A stretch of 64,000 bases of DNA from Bacillota bacterium (GCA_023411225.1 JAEYPA010000105.1:12683-76682), one strand, 5' to 3'; shown: positions 8,949 through 18,034, counted from the stretch's first letter. Made by a program: numbers and translations. Notes: generated from the letters alone by a model not told the origin.

Positions 8949-10034
8949 ATGGAAGAGAAAGAATTAATTTTAAGTGTGAAAGACCTCAATATATCCTTTA
9001 AAACGGACAATGGGTCTGTGAAAGCAGTCCGTGGTGTAAACTTTGATTTACATAAGGGTGAAACCATCGCAATTGTTGGGGAATCCGGTTCCGGTAAATC
9101 TGTTACCAATAAAGCAATTATGGGTTTACTTGCTAGCAATGCGGTAGTGGAAAAAGGATCAATTTATTATACTTGGAATGATGAGTATACCGATGAAAAG
9201 AAGGAAGTAGATATCCTTAAACTATCTGAGGATGAGATGCAAAAGGAGATCCGAGGGCGAAAAATTGCTATGGTATTTCAGGACCCTATGACATCCCTAG
9301 ATCCAACCATGACCATTGGTAAGCAAATCATGGAGCCTATGATGATTCATTATAAGAAATCCAAGGATGAGGCTCGTAAAGAAGCAATTGAGTTATTAAA
9401 ATTAGTTGGAATCACGGATGCCGAAAGACGTATGAAGAATTATCCTCACCAGTTATCCGGTGGTATGAGACAGCGTATCGTCATTGCAATTGCATTATCC
9501 TGTAGCCCATATGTACTCATTTGTGATGAGCCAACGACTGCACTTGATGTAACGATTCAGGCTAAGATTCTAAAACTAATTCAGGATATTCAAAAAAAGA
9601 AGGATCTTTCTGTAATCTATATTACCCACGATCTTGGTGTAGTTGCAAAAGTTGCAGATTACATCAATGTTATGTACGCGGGTAAAATTGTGGAGACTGG
9701 TACTACAGAGGAAGTATTCTATGATCCTCGTCATCCTTATACCTGGGGATTGTTATCCGCTATGCCGGATATGACAACACATACAGATATGTTATATACC
9801 ATACCTGGAACACCTCCAAACTTAGCTCATGAGATAACAGGGGATGCATTTGCAAGAAGAAATGAATTTGCTCTTAATATCGACTATCGTTTGGAACCAC
9901 CGATGTTTCCTGTTAAGGGGTCAGATACCCATAAGGTCGCTTCCTGGTTAATGCATGAAAATGCTCCTAAGGTAGAGATGCCAGAAGCATTGAAGCAGAG
10001 AATTGAAGCAATGAAACGGGGGGATGATCTATGA
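8949..10034 (+). CDS. oppD: Oligopeptide ABC transporter ATP-binding protein
   Basis: 361 residues. Walker A GESGSGKS at 44-51, signature LSGGMRQR at 169-176 and Walker B with Asp193-Glu194 are intact, so this should be an active ATPase. The C-terminal ~90 residues are the oligopeptide/dipeptide-transporter extension, but the cysteine motif that binds an iron-sulfur cluster in some relatives is not evident. An AAGGAGAGA ribosome site precedes ATG 8949. The stop overlaps the oppF start by 4 bp (ATGA), giving translational coupling. It powers the OppBC pore together with OppF. Confidence 0.93.
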   Translation: MEEKELILSVKDLNISFKTDNGSVKAVRGVNFDLHKGETIAIVGESGSGKSVTNKAIMGLLASNAVVEKGSIYYTWNDEYTDEKKEVDILKLSEDEMQKEIRGRKIAMVFQDPMTSLDPTMTIGKQIMEPMMIHYKKSKDEARKEAIELLKLVGITDAERRMKNYPHQLSGGMRQRIVIAIALSCSPYVLICDEPTTALDVTIQAKILKLIQDIQKKKDLSVIYITHDLGVVAKVADYINVMYAGKIVETGTTEEVFYDPRHPYTWGLLSAMPDMTTHTDMLYTIPGTPPNLAHEITGDAFARRNEFALNIDYRLEPPMFPVKGSDTHKVASWLMHENAPKVEMPEALKQRIEAMKRGDDL

Positions 10035-10957
10035 GTGAGACAATACTTACAGTAAAAGACCTGAAACAATATTTTAAAATAGGCCGTAATGATAAAGTAA
10101 GGGCTGTAGATGGTATCTCCTTTGAAATTGAAAAAGGAAAGACTTATGGTCTTGTTGGAGAATCCGGATCAGGAAAATCCACTACAGGTCGCTCTATTAT
10201 ACGTCTATATCAGCCTACTGGTGGACAGATTATCTTTAATGGTAGTGATATCTCCGGTAAACTTAAAAATGAGGATAAGCGTATGCTTCGTACTAAGATG
10301 CAGATGATCTTCCAAGATCCGATGGCATGTCTAAATCCTCGTAAAAAGGTTATGGATATTATCGGAGAAGGCCTTTTAATACATGAACTATGTAAGACCA
10401 AAGAAGAGATGGAAGAAAAGGTATACCAAACATTGGAACTTGTGGGTTTGTCTAGAGAGCATGCAAAACGTTATCCACATCAGTTTTCTGGCGGTCAAAG
10501 GCAAAGAATTGGAATTGCCCGAGCTCTAATCGTAGAACCGGAACTTATTATTGCTGATGAAGCAATCTCTGCTCTGGATGTTTCTATACAAGCGCAGGTT
10601 GTAAACCTGATGAAGAAGATTCAAAAGGAAACGAATATTGCATATTTGTTTATTGCTCATGATTTAAGTATGGTCAAATATATTTCTGATCATATCGGTG
10701 TTCTTCACCTTGGACACTTAGTGGAATCCGGTACAACAGAGGAGATTTTTGAAAATCCTATTCATCCATATACCAGATCTCTACTTAGTGCAATACCAGT
10801 TCCTAATCCTAGGGTGGAGAAGAATAAAGAGCTTGTGGAATATAATATTTCCATGTTAAAATGTGATTATAATCATGCTAAAAAGATTCATTTAGACGGA
10901 ACTCATTATGTGTTAGGCACGGAAGAGGAAGTCGAAGAATGGAAACGCTGCAAGTAA
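10031..10957 (+). CDS. oppF: Oligopeptide ABC transporter ATP-binding protein
   Basis: 308 residues. Walker A GESGSGKS at 43-50, signature FSGGQRQR and an ADEAISALD Walker B are present. The glutamate following the Walker B Asp is kept but the usual DEP is DEA, which is common in OppF/DppF. This is the second ATPase of the importer and the last gene of the operon; its ATG overlaps the oppD stop. The C-terminal tail, ending in Trp-Lys-Arg-Cys-Lys, is shorter than the OppD tail. Role and family are clear, substrate range is not. Confidence 0.92.
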   Translation: MSETILTVKDLKQYFKIGRNDKVRAVDGISFEIEKGKTYGLVGESGSGKSTTGRSIIRLYQPTGGQIIFNGSDISGKLKNEDKRMLRTKMQMIFQDPMACLNPRKKVMDIIGEGLLIHELCKTKEEMEEKVYQTLELVGLSREHAKRYPHQFSGGQRQRIGIARALIVEPELIIADEAISALDVSIQAQVVNLMKKIQKETNIAYLFIAHDLSMVKYISDHIGVLHLGHLVESGTTEEIFENPIHPYTRSLLSAIPVPNPRVEKNKELVEYNISMLKCDYNHAKKIHLDGTHYVLGTEEEVEEWKRCK

Positions 10958-10973
10958 CAGCGTATATATGAAG

Positions 10974-11013
10974 AAGAGGCATTGAGGAGGAGTATCCTTC
11001 TTCAATGCCTCTT
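10974..11013 (+). terminator. Hairpin at the end of the opp operon
   Basis: AAGAGGCATTGA pairs with TCAATGCCTCTT, with additional GA-rich/TC-rich pairing toward the loop and one bulge. The T tract after it is short, so it may be a weak terminator or a 3' mRNA stabiliser. Confidence 0.5.
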
Positions 11014-11178
11014 ATGCGTCCGATGGGAAACCTATATAGGATAGTTGAGATAATAGTTGTAGGTAATACTTGCATATCATGTAGAAATATGTAAGTAATA
11101 TATAAAAATGTGTTGAAACAAAACATAAATTGGTATATTATGTATATACAACTATTATTAAGGAGGTACTCAAGGTAC

Positions 11179-12198
11179 ATGAGAGGTAATAAAATTTCGT
11201 TAAGGCATTCTTTAACCATGAATATTTTTGCTTGTGTAATTTTTGTCACTCTATTAAGTTTTGGCATGCTAATGATTAATTTTCTTCCTTTAGTTAGTAA
11301 AGATACTTCCCAAAATGTAAAAAACTATATGTATGATATGGCAACAGCTTATGGGAAAACACTGGATAAAGAAATGGCATTTATGGGAAAAGATAAGGCT
11401 CTTGACAGTGAGAAACTTTCTGAACTTTATAAGGATGCAAAAGTAACATCTTCCAAGTCCAGCTATGTGTACATAACAGATCTCCAAGGTACTATTTTGT
11501 ATCATCCTACTACAGAAAAGATAGGTAAGCCAGTAGATGATGAAGCTATAAAAGGGCTGATTACACAGCTCAAAGCCGGAACGACACCAAAGAAGGAAAT
11601 AATAAAGTATAATTCTAACGACAGCAAAAAATATGCATCCTATTACATAGGTAATGAAGGTAGTTATATTCTCTTGTTAATTACGGATGAGAAAGAAGTA
11701 TTTTCTGGGTTTAATTATGTAGTATCAATGTGTATATTTACTATTGTTCTTGCGTTGATTGCTTGTGGCATAATTGGATTTATCCTGGCCAAGTTTGTAG
11801 TACGTCCAATTGGAAAACTGACTGATAACATAATAAAACTTTCTAATATGGATTTTCAAACTCCTGAGAACCAAAAAAAACTTGATCAGAGAAAAGATGA
11901 AACCGGGCAGATGATCAAAGCCATTGGTAAACTGAGAGAGGAGCTAGTTAAAGCTTTTGTTCACATTGGTGGACAAAGCAAGCAACTTTATGAAGCAATA
12001 GATTTTTTAAACAATCGTGCAGCTGAGAGCAATGAATCGATATTGCAGGTGGAAAGAGCGGTAGGTGAAGTAGCTGAAGGTACAAGTTCACAGGCTCAAG
12101 AAACTCAAAAGGCCACCGAAAATGTTATTCTGATAGGTAAAATGATAGAAGCTACAGGAAACAGGTTGAAAATCTTAATTATAATGCAGGAGCAATGA
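11179..12198 (+). pseudogene. Methyl-accepting chemotaxis protein, N-terminal part (frameshifted)
   Basis: Start ATG 11179 has AAGGAGGT 11 nt upstream. A membrane segment near residues 12-34 is followed by an extracellular Cache-like sensor domain, a second membrane segment near 195-220, and a HAMP domain. The frame then runs into unrelated residues after Thr-Gly near position 12158 and stops at 12196. Reading the +1-shifted frame from 12159 gives a seamless MCP continuation (Lys-Gln-Val-Glu-Asn-Leu-Asn), so one A is missing from the GGAAACAGG run. It lies just behind the peptide importer, so peptide sensing is a guess. It is either a sequencing error, a phase-variable run or a real inactivation. 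Confidence 0.8.
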
Positions 12199-12878
12199 AA
12201 ATGGCTGGAGAAGATGCCATTGCAACATTAAGGCAATTGAATGATACCAACGTTAAGACGAGAGAAGCAATTGAAAAAATATACGCCCAAACTTATACGA
12301 CAAATGAATCCGCTATGAAAATTAGGGAGGCAACTTCTGTGATTACGTCGATTGCCAGTGAAACCAATCTTTTATCCTTGAACGCATCGATTGAAGCAGC
12401 AAGGGCAGGCGAACAAGGCAAAGGATTCGCAGTAGTAGCGTCTGAGATACAAAAACTGGCAGATCAATCAAATGAATCTGCAAGACAGATAGAGGAGATT
12501 ATAGATTCTTTGATTAGTGATTCAGAAAAAGCAGTAAAGATTATGATAGATGTAAAAGAGATTATTGAAGAACAGAGCAATAATGTAGAGAAGACAGAAG
12601 TAGGTTTTGTTGATGTTAAGAAGGGAATCGATAAATCTATTGGCAGTGTGCAAGAAATTTCCGATAATATCTCTAAAATGGATGAAGCTAGAATAAATGT
12701 CGTGGATATTGTACATGGTTTAACAGCCATTGCAGAAGAAAATGCAGCTTCCACACAAGAAACATCAGCATCTACTGCAGAATTCAGTACTACCATACAT
12801 GATATGACTAAACAGATAGAAAAGATTAAAGAAGTTGCCAATGATTTAGAAACTTCAATGTCTATGTTTAATATTTAG
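12195..12878 (+). pseudogene. Methyl-accepting chemotaxis protein, C-terminal signalling part (frameshifted)
   Basis: This frame holds the cytoplasmic signalling hairpin with the invariant tip ETNLLSLNASIEAARAGE and flanking coiled coil that binds CheA and CheW. By itself it would lack membrane anchor, sensor and HAMP. Its ATG at 12195 overlaps the previous stop and has a GGAG only 2-5 nt away, so independent translation would be inefficient. Joined to the upstream frame at about 12158-12161 it makes a receptor of ~566 residues, the usual size. The gene ends before a clear terminator. Confidence 0.8.
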
Positions 12879-12916
12879 TATATAATTAGGGTAGAAGTAT
12901 CAAACTCACGATTAGC

Positions 12917-12954
12917 AAAAAGGCTTCTTTGATTCGAAAGGAAGCCTTTTTAAA
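12917..12954 (+). terminator. Terminator after the chemotaxis receptor gene
   Basis: AAAAAGGCTTC (12917-12927) pairs with GAAGCCTTTTT (12941-12951), with further TTT/AAA pairing toward the loop. The descending arm itself supplies the T run. Confidence 0.75.
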
Positions 12955-12981
12955 ATACAAAATTACATTTTAGGAGGTTCT

Positions 12982-13857
12982 ATGACGATACGACATTTAA
13001 AGATATTTATTACTGTTGCCGAATGTAAAAAGATGAGAAAGGCAGCTGAGCAGTTATACATCTCTCAACCTACTGTTAGCCAAGCAATAGCAGAGTTAGA
13101 AAACTACTACGGAGTAAAGCTGTTTGAACGGCTATCTCAAAAAATCTATATTACAGAAAGTGGGATTCAATTACTTGATTATGCTAGACATATAGTAAGT
13201 TTATATGAGGACATGGATCTTGCCATGAAACATGCAGGAAGTAAACCTACTCTTCGGATTGGTGGTAGTGTCTCGGTAGGAACCAGATTCTTTGAATCAC
13301 TAGCAAGGCAGATGGAAGAAAAGGTCCCAGAGCTAGATATGCGAATGGTCATTCATAATACGGAACATATTGAAACACTTATCACAAAAAGTAAATTGGA
13401 TGCTGGAATAGTAGAGGGAATTATTCAGGATAGAAACATAGTAAGAGTACCTATTTACAAGGATGAGCTGGTCATTGTAGTTGGAACCTCGCACCCATTT
13501 TATAAGAGAGAATGCATTGCATTAGAAGAATTGGATGGACAATGCTATATTGCTAGAGAAGATGGAAGTGTATTTCGTAATCAGTATGAGAAACTTTTGA
13601 CAGAACGAAATATCAAAATGGTACAGAAGTGGAGTAGTTCCAATACAGAACCTATAAAAAAGGCAGTGATTTCTGGAAAAGGACTTGCTATAATGTCTCG
13701 TTTGATTATTGAAAAGGAGCTTAGGGAAGGAAGTCTCCGGGTGGTTCCTGTTAATGGAATAAATGTTAGAAGAGAGATAAATCTTATTTACCATAAAGAT
13801 AAGTTTATCTCTCCTCATATGGCTATTTTTATGGATTTAGCAAAACAGCTTACTTAA
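12982..13857 (+). CDS. LysR-family transcriptional regulator
   Basis: 291 residues. The N-terminal winged helix-turn-helix (about 1-60, with SQPTVSQAIAELE as recognition region) is followed by a LysR substrate-binding domain (about 88-290). TAGGAGGT precedes the ATG. It converges on two chromate-transporter-family genes, with stop codons overlapping by 4 bp, which suggests it controls them. A LysR-type dyad lies 1.1 kb away at the chr promoter (15089-15104). The inducer is unknown. The relatedness to cysteine/sulfur-type LysR proteins was not assessed. Confidence 0.88.
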   Translation: MTIRHLKIFITVAECKKMRKAAEQLYISQPTVSQAIAELENYYGVKLFERLSQKIYITESGIQLLDYARHIVSLYEDMDLAMKHAGSKPTLRIGGSVSVGTRFFESLARQMEEKVPELDMRMVIHNTEHIETLITKSKLDAGIVEGIIQDRNIVRVPIYKDELVIVVGTSHPFYKRECIALEELDGQCYIAREDGSVFRNQYEKLLTERNIKMVQKWSSSNTEPIKKAVISGKGLAIMSRLIIEKELREGSLRVVPVNGINVRREINLIYHKDKFISPHMAIFMDLAKQLT

Positions 13858-14414
13858 ATTATCCTATACAATAGGGTTCCGATTACGCCACTTCCAAAGA
13901 TTACAGTAATGGCATTGACTTTAAATTTGCGAAGGGCAATAATCCCTCCGATAAACAACAGTAATTCAATGATGTGAAAATCTGCTGCTTGCATGGAAAA
14001 TACACCATTATGAAATAGAGCAAGTAACAGAATTGACATTCCTGCAGAAGCTATCAAAGCGACAACTGCTGGTCGTAAAGCACTAAGGACAGTCTGTACA
14101 CCAGAAAATGATCTGTATTTATAGTAAAAATAGGCCAGTGTAAGACAAATTATAAAGGATGGTAAAACACATCCAAGAGTACAGATAATTGCACCTGGAA
14201 TGCCTGCAAGTCTTGTACCCACAAATGTGGCTGAATTGATGGAGATTGGACCTGGTGTCATTTCTGCTATGGTGATTAGGTCTGAAAACTCTGACATTGT
14301 CAAAAGATGAAGATTGTCCACAATTTGTGCCTGAATTAGAGGAATAGCAGCATAGCCACCACCAACACTGAATAAACCAACTTGGATAAAGCTAAAGAAT
14401 AATGTTAATAACAT
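13854..14414 (-). CDS. Chromate transporter family protein, C-terminal-half type
   Basis: 186 residues, a single CHR domain (PF02417-type) membrane protein with about six hydrophobic segments. The family motifs FSVGGGYAAIPLI and TPGPISINSATFVG are visible. Short CHR proteins come as adjacent pairs that together equal one long ChrA; the partner gene ends 2 bp upstream of this ATG and carries the AAGGAAGG ribosome site for it. Long ChrA proteins export chromate; for short pairs in anaerobes the true substrate is often unproven. It ends against the convergent LysR gene. Confidence 0.85.
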   Translation of the reverse strand: MLLTLFFSFIQVGLFSVGGGYAAIPLIQAQIVDNLHLLTMSEFSDLITIAEMTPGPISINSATFVGTRLAGIPGAIICTLGCVLPSFIICLTLAYFYYKYRSFSGVQTVLSALRPAVVALIASAGMSILLLALFHNGVFSMQAADFHIIELLLFIGGIIALRKFKVNAITVIFGSGVIGTLLYRII

Positions 14415-14416
14415 GG

Positions 14417-15007
14417 CTACGCCTTCCTTTCCACTGTGGCTTTATTTTTCTTTAATTCTACTAGTAAATCAAGAATTCCAATTGCGAGACAGGATAAAAT
14501 AATTAACATTGCGCTAATACCAAATAAATAAGTGCTCACAAAGGCTGTGACCATTAATCCAATATATAAAACACGTTTGGTAAGATATACATTTTTAGCA
14601 AGCTTTAGAACCACGTCAAAAATTACAGCAGCCACACCTGCACGCATTACCTGTAGAGCTGTGGCAATTACATCATTTTCTCGGAACTGTTGATAGAATA
14701 CACTAATAAGAGAGATTATTACCATTGGTGGAAGTGCTGTTCCTAAGACAGCTACCAATGAACCAACAATACCTCTCATGCGATATCCGATGATGACGGA
14801 GGCATTAATTGGAATAGGTCCCGGTGAAGACTGAGCGATTGCTGTAATATCTAACATCTCTTCTTCGTCAAACCATTCTAACTCTTCAACAAATTTCTTT
14901 TTCATTAAAGAGACAATTACAAAACCGCCACCAAAGGTGAACGCGCTTAATATAAAGGTTGCTCGAAATAAATTCCATAGCATATGTTTGTTAGTATTTT
15001 TTTTCAT
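14417..15007 (-). CDS. Chromate transporter family protein, N-terminal-half type
   Basis: 196 residues, first gene of the CHR pair. Motifs FTFGGGFVIVSLM and SSPGPIPINASVIIGY match the CHR signature, and hydrophobic segments fill most of the remainder. An AAGGAGAA site lies 4-5 nt before ATG 15007. A promoter and a LysR-type dyad lie directly upstream (15038-15104). It presumably assembles with the downstream half-size protein in inverted topology, as shown for other short CHR pairs. Substrate inferred from family only. Confidence 0.85.
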   Translation of the reverse strand: MKKNTNKHMLWNLFRATFILSAFTFGGGFVIVSLMKKKFVEELEWFDEEEMLDITAIAQSSPGPIPINASVIIGYRMRGIVGSLVAVLGTALPPMVIISLISVFYQQFRENDVIATALQVMRAGVAAVIFDVVLKLAKNVYLTKRVLYIGLMVTAFVSTYLFGISAMLIILSCLAIGILDLLVELKKNKATVERKA

Positions 15008-15037
15008 TATGTTCTCCTTAAATCATTTACTCCATTT

Positions 15038-15066
15038 ATAATAATACAAAGTTAAAGATTGGTAAA
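15038..15066 (-). promoter_or_regulatory. Promoter of the chr gene pair
   Basis: On the minus strand, TTTACC and TATTAT are separated by 17 bp; the predicted start site is near 15031. It sits about 30 bp upstream of the first chr start codon. Confidence 0.45.
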
Positions 15067-15088
15067 ATATATATAATTTATTGAAGTG

Positions 15089-15104
15089 ATAGGTAAATGC
15101 CTAT
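15089..15104 (-). promoter_or_regulatory. Candidate LysR-type operator
   Basis: A perfect dyad ATAGG-N6-CCTAT centred about 65 bp upstream of the predicted chr transcription start, the position where LysR regulators usually bind. The neighbouring LysR gene (12982-13857) is the natural candidate regulator. This is pattern-based inference. Confidence 0.45.
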
Positions 15105-15133
15105 TAATTTGGTTTGAAAAATTGGCTGTTGTC

Positions 15134-15922
15134 CTACTTCTTTTTATAATTATATTCATAACTGCAATTTTTGCTCTTGGCTTGAAAAATTGTGGTTTTA
15201 TTACAACTAAAGTGAAAACTTGCCTTTGTACAGTTACTTTCCTTTATACAGCCTGTCATCCGGCCTTTTTTGGGAGAACGTAGAGGGAGTGACTTGGCTG
15301 GTTTCAGCCTGATATCCAGGCGATATCTACCTTGAGTAAGTACAAGATGGGTTTCTTTCAGTACTTTAATTCTTACTCCTTTGTAGGTAGCTAGACGATA
15401 TTCCTTTCCTTTATAGGTAATAGCGCAGATACAACCAGTGAAATGAAGTCCACAAAAGGGAATATGAGCAATGGAAATCATAATGCTCAGGTCTTCTAAA
15501 AAATCGTTACATTGAACCCATAGGTATTCCTTAGGAAAGGAGTGGCCATAATCTCCTTCAATGTATCCAGTTCCCCCATTGAAATTCTTTTGTTGCCCAT
15601 GTATTGTGAAACTACCATTAATGGCATGTCTCATACTGATGACTTCATGGTTACACTGCATTGGTAAATAATGAAAAGGACCCATAATAGAATAGCGCAA
15701 GGGATGAAAAGCCCCGTAGAAGATCTGCCCCTTTATTGCAGGGTAGTTAAGGCATAACCTTTTCTTTGAGATATGACATTTTGACAAATCATTATACTGT
15801 AATACTTCTTGACTTGTTATTACCTGAAGAAACTCCCCGGTGGATGCTTTCCCAACAATAATTGCTATGGTGTTATTGTCTTTCTGATGCTTAAAGTAAC
15901 GACCTATAAAATAATTTTTCAT
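15134..15922 (-). CDS. Tocopherol-cyclase-like family protein
   Basis: 262 residues from ATG 15922, with AAAGGTGG 6 nt upstream. The stretch GGTGYIEGDYGHSFPKEYLW is the hallmark of the tocopherol cyclase family (PF14249-type), and the surrounding beta-rich sequence fits the lipocalin-like two-domain fold. The C-terminus, rich in Lys and Cys, looks more degenerate than the core. Firmicutes do not make tocopherol, so a cyclase reaction is unlikely and the real role is unknown; similar proteins occur in other clostridia. It is transcribed away from cstA and stands alone. Confidence 0.72.
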   Translation of the reverse strand: MKNYFIGRYFKHQKDNNTIAIIVGKASTGEFLQVITSQEVLQYNDLSKCHISKKRLCLNYPAIKGQIFYGAFHPLRYSIMGPFHYLPMQCNHEVISMRHAINGSFTIHGQQKNFNGGTGYIEGDYGHSFPKEYLWVQCNDFLEDLSIMISIAHIPFCGLHFTGCICAITYKGKEYRLATYKGVRIKVLKETHLVLTQGRYRLDIRLKPAKSLPLRSPKKGRMTGCIKESNCTKASFHFSCNKTTIFQAKSKNCSYEYNYKKK

Positions 15923-16083
15923 TTTCTACCACCTTTGTTATTTTCTATAGTATAGACAAGTAAGGAGGCCATTATTAATTTCAATCATAGTAGCAAAATT
16001 CACAAAAAAACTATGGAATATCTAAATATAGTATTAATAGTATCTACATTATTCACAAAAAGGTCGAATTATGTAAAAAAATA

Positions 16084-16112
16084 TTGCAAACATGTATATT
16101 ATTTAGTAAACT
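16084..16112 (+). promoter_or_regulatory. Candidate promoter of the CstA-type transporter gene
   Basis: TTGCAA and TAAACT separated by 17 bp, about 60 bp before the ribosome site. The region is AT-rich and other combinations are possible. Confidence 0.3.
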
Positions 16113-16174
16113 TGTTTTTGCAGATTGAACATACTTTGACAATAGTTGGTCGAATATGACAAGAAGGAGATATT

Positions 16175-17587
16175 ATGATTACATTTTTAGTTTGTCTTGC
16201 TATTTTAATTGGTGGCTATTTTATTTATGGCGAATTTATCGTTAAGACAGTAGGGTGTGATGATGAAGCAGCAACACCAGCCGTAAGATTACAGGATAAC
16301 GTGGATTATGTACCTATGCCATGGCACAAGGTCTTTTTAATTCAGTTTCTTAATATTGCTGGTACTGGCCCAATATTTGGGGCAATTAGTGGTGCTTTAT
16401 TCGGACCGGTAGCTTTTTTATGGATTACTTTTGGTACTATTTTTGCTGGAGGCGTTCATGATTATTTATCTGGAGTTGTTTCCATGAAACATGATGGTAC
16501 CTCTGTATCTGAATTAGTAGGAATCTATCTTGGTAACAAGATGAAGATTATTATGAGAGTGTTTTCGATTGTACTATTGGTGCTTGTTGGTACTGTGTTT
16601 GTTAGTTCCCCAGCAGGATTACTTGCCAATATGACCAGTCAGCCAGTAATGATTTGGACTGCAATTATTATTGTTTATTACATTGTAGCAACTGTTTTAC
16701 CAGTAGATAAATTAATTGGTAAGATCTATCCGCTTTTTGGAGCAGCGCTACTAGCAATGGCAATCGGTTTATGTGGTGCTATGTTTATCGGACACTTTAA
16801 AGGAACAATGCCAATGATGGAGCTTACTTTAAAAAATCTTCATCCTGCAGGACTAAATATATTTCCATTCTTATTTACTACCATTGCCTGTGGTGCTTTA
16901 AGTGGTTTCCATGCAACTCAGTCCCCTATGATGGCTCGTTGTGTAAAACGTGAAAGTGAAAGTAAACGAGTATTCTTTGGATCTATGGTAGTAGAAGGTA
17001 TTGTGGCATTAATTTGGTGTGCGGTTACAATTGCATTTTTTGGCGAAACAGGACTGATTAACGAGGCTTTGACATCCGGTGGAGGGCCTTCTGGCGTTGT
17101 AAATACTGTATCCAAGGAACTTCTTGGAACTGCAGGTGCGATTCTTGCTGTTTTAGGTGTTGTGGCTTGTCCAATTACTAGTGGTGATACTGCTTTCCGT
17201 AGTGCAAGACTTACTATCGCAGATGCATTTAAGATTAAGCAAGAAGGATTTAGAAATCGCTTTATATTAGCCATTCCTTTATTCGCTGTATGCATTGTAT
17301 TGACACAAATTGATTTCAATATTATCTGGCGTTATTTTGCATGGTCTAATCAGACCTTAGCAACAATATTCTTATGGACAGGATCCGCCTTTCTTTTGAA
17401 ACATAAAAAGAATCACTGGATTACAACAGTTCCGGCAACCTTTATGACCTATGTAGTAATTTCTTATATTCTTCAAGCTCCGGAAGGTTTTCGACTGGCT
17501 ACTACACTTTCTAATATTATAGGAATTGTGGGTGCAGCACTTATTTTTGTATTATTTATGCTTAAAACAAAGAAAAAAGAAATGTAG
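16175..17587 (+). CDS. cstA: CstA-family carbon starvation protein / peptide or pyruvate transporter
   Basis: 470 residues with about 12 hydrophobic segments. The N-terminal stretches LNIAGTGPIFGAISGALFGP and GGVHDYLSG are conserved in the CstA family, as are the central ATQSPMMARC and the GDTAFRSARL motifs. Family members take up peptides or pyruvate during carbon limitation. This is the short form, lacking the long C-terminal domain of E. coli CstA. An AGAAGGAGA site precedes the ATG. It is monocistronic, ending in a strong terminator. Substrate is inferred from relatives. Confidence 0.9.
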   Translation: MITFLVCLAILIGGYFIYGEFIVKTVGCDDEAATPAVRLQDNVDYVPMPWHKVFLIQFLNIAGTGPIFGAISGALFGPVAFLWITFGTIFAGGVHDYLSGVVSMKHDGTSVSELVGIYLGNKMKIIMRVFSIVLLVLVGTVFVSSPAGLLANMTSQPVMIWTAIIIVYYIVATVLPVDKLIGKIYPLFGAALLAMAIGLCGAMFIGHFKGTMPMMELTLKNLHPAGLNIFPFLFTTIACGALSGFHATQSPMMARCVKRESESKRVFFGSMVVEGIVALIWCAVTIAFFGETGLINEALTSGGGPSGVVNTVSKELLGTAGAILAVLGVVACPITSGDTAFRSARLTIADAFKIKQEGFRNRFILAIPLFAVCIVLTQIDFNIIWRYFAWSNQTLATIFLWTGSAFLLKHKKNHWITTVPATFMTYVVISYILQAPEGFRLATTLSNIIGIVGAALIFVLFMLKTKKKEM

Positions 17588-17603
17588 GTTAGCGCTACAA
17601 TTG

Positions 17604-17642
17604 CAAGCTCTTTTTCTGTCAATCAGAAAGAGAGCTTGTTTT
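17604..17642 (+). terminator. Terminator of cstA
   Basis: A near-perfect 15-bp stem CAAGCTCTTTTTCTG / CAGAAAGAGAGCTTG with a 5-nt loop, followed by TTTT. Confidence 0.85.
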
Positions 17643-17776
17643 CAATTTACCTATCAGTAAAGTGGAAACATATCCAAGTTTATGAAACTCTTCCATTCAT
17701 TATATATTACATAAATGTTACAAATGTGTTAACATAATATTGCTAGCAAAACAAATAAGATAAGGAGGAAAGGAAT

Positions 17777-17839
17777 ATGTGTTTTAAATTCAACTGTGCA
17801 AACTTAATTGAAATGATTAGAAAATGTTTTGGTTGCTAA
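17777..17839 (+). CDS. Cys-rich 20-aa peptide, free-standing small gene
   Basis: ATG 17777 follows a strong AAGGAGGAAAGG ribosome site, and the ORF of 20 codons ends 31 bp before a GC-rich terminator. The peptide carries Cys2, Cys7, Cys17 and Cys20, with a hydrophobic/basic middle (Leu-Ile-Glu-Met-Ile-Arg-Lys). The paired cysteines at both ends could bind metal or form disulfides. A TTACAT-17-TAACAT promoter candidate lies upstream (17707-17735). No neighbour shares its transcript. I do not recognise a family; a short signalling peptide, a type I toxin-like peptide or a dual-function RNA are all possible. Confidence 0.5.
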   Translation: MCFKFNCANLIEMIRKCFGC

Positions 17840-17870
17840 TAAGTAATTTATATAAAATATAAATATCATA

Positions 17871-17905
17871 GGGGCTCTCGCGTCAATAGCGGGGGCCCTT
17901 TTCTT
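17871..17905 (+). terminator. GC-rich terminator of the 20-aa peptide gene
   Basis: GGGCTCTCGC pairs with GCGGGGGCCC (two G-T pairs), followed by TTTTCTTT. Its GC content stands out against the AT-rich surroundings, which supports a dedicated short transcript. Confidence 0.85.
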
Positions 17906-18034
17906 TATAAGATAATGCAAGGTATTTTTTACCTATATAGTTAAAATTGAAGCTGATAAAATCAAGTATGTGGTCTAGTTTTCGTTTTTTAACAATAGAT
18001 ATAATGTTGAAACTAGAAGTTCCGTGGTGTTAAA

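Noticed and set aside
12150..12200. Programmed ribosomal frameshift in the chemotaxis receptor
   Set aside because: No slippery heptamer with a downstream stem, and receptors of this family are not known to use one; a missing base explains it better.
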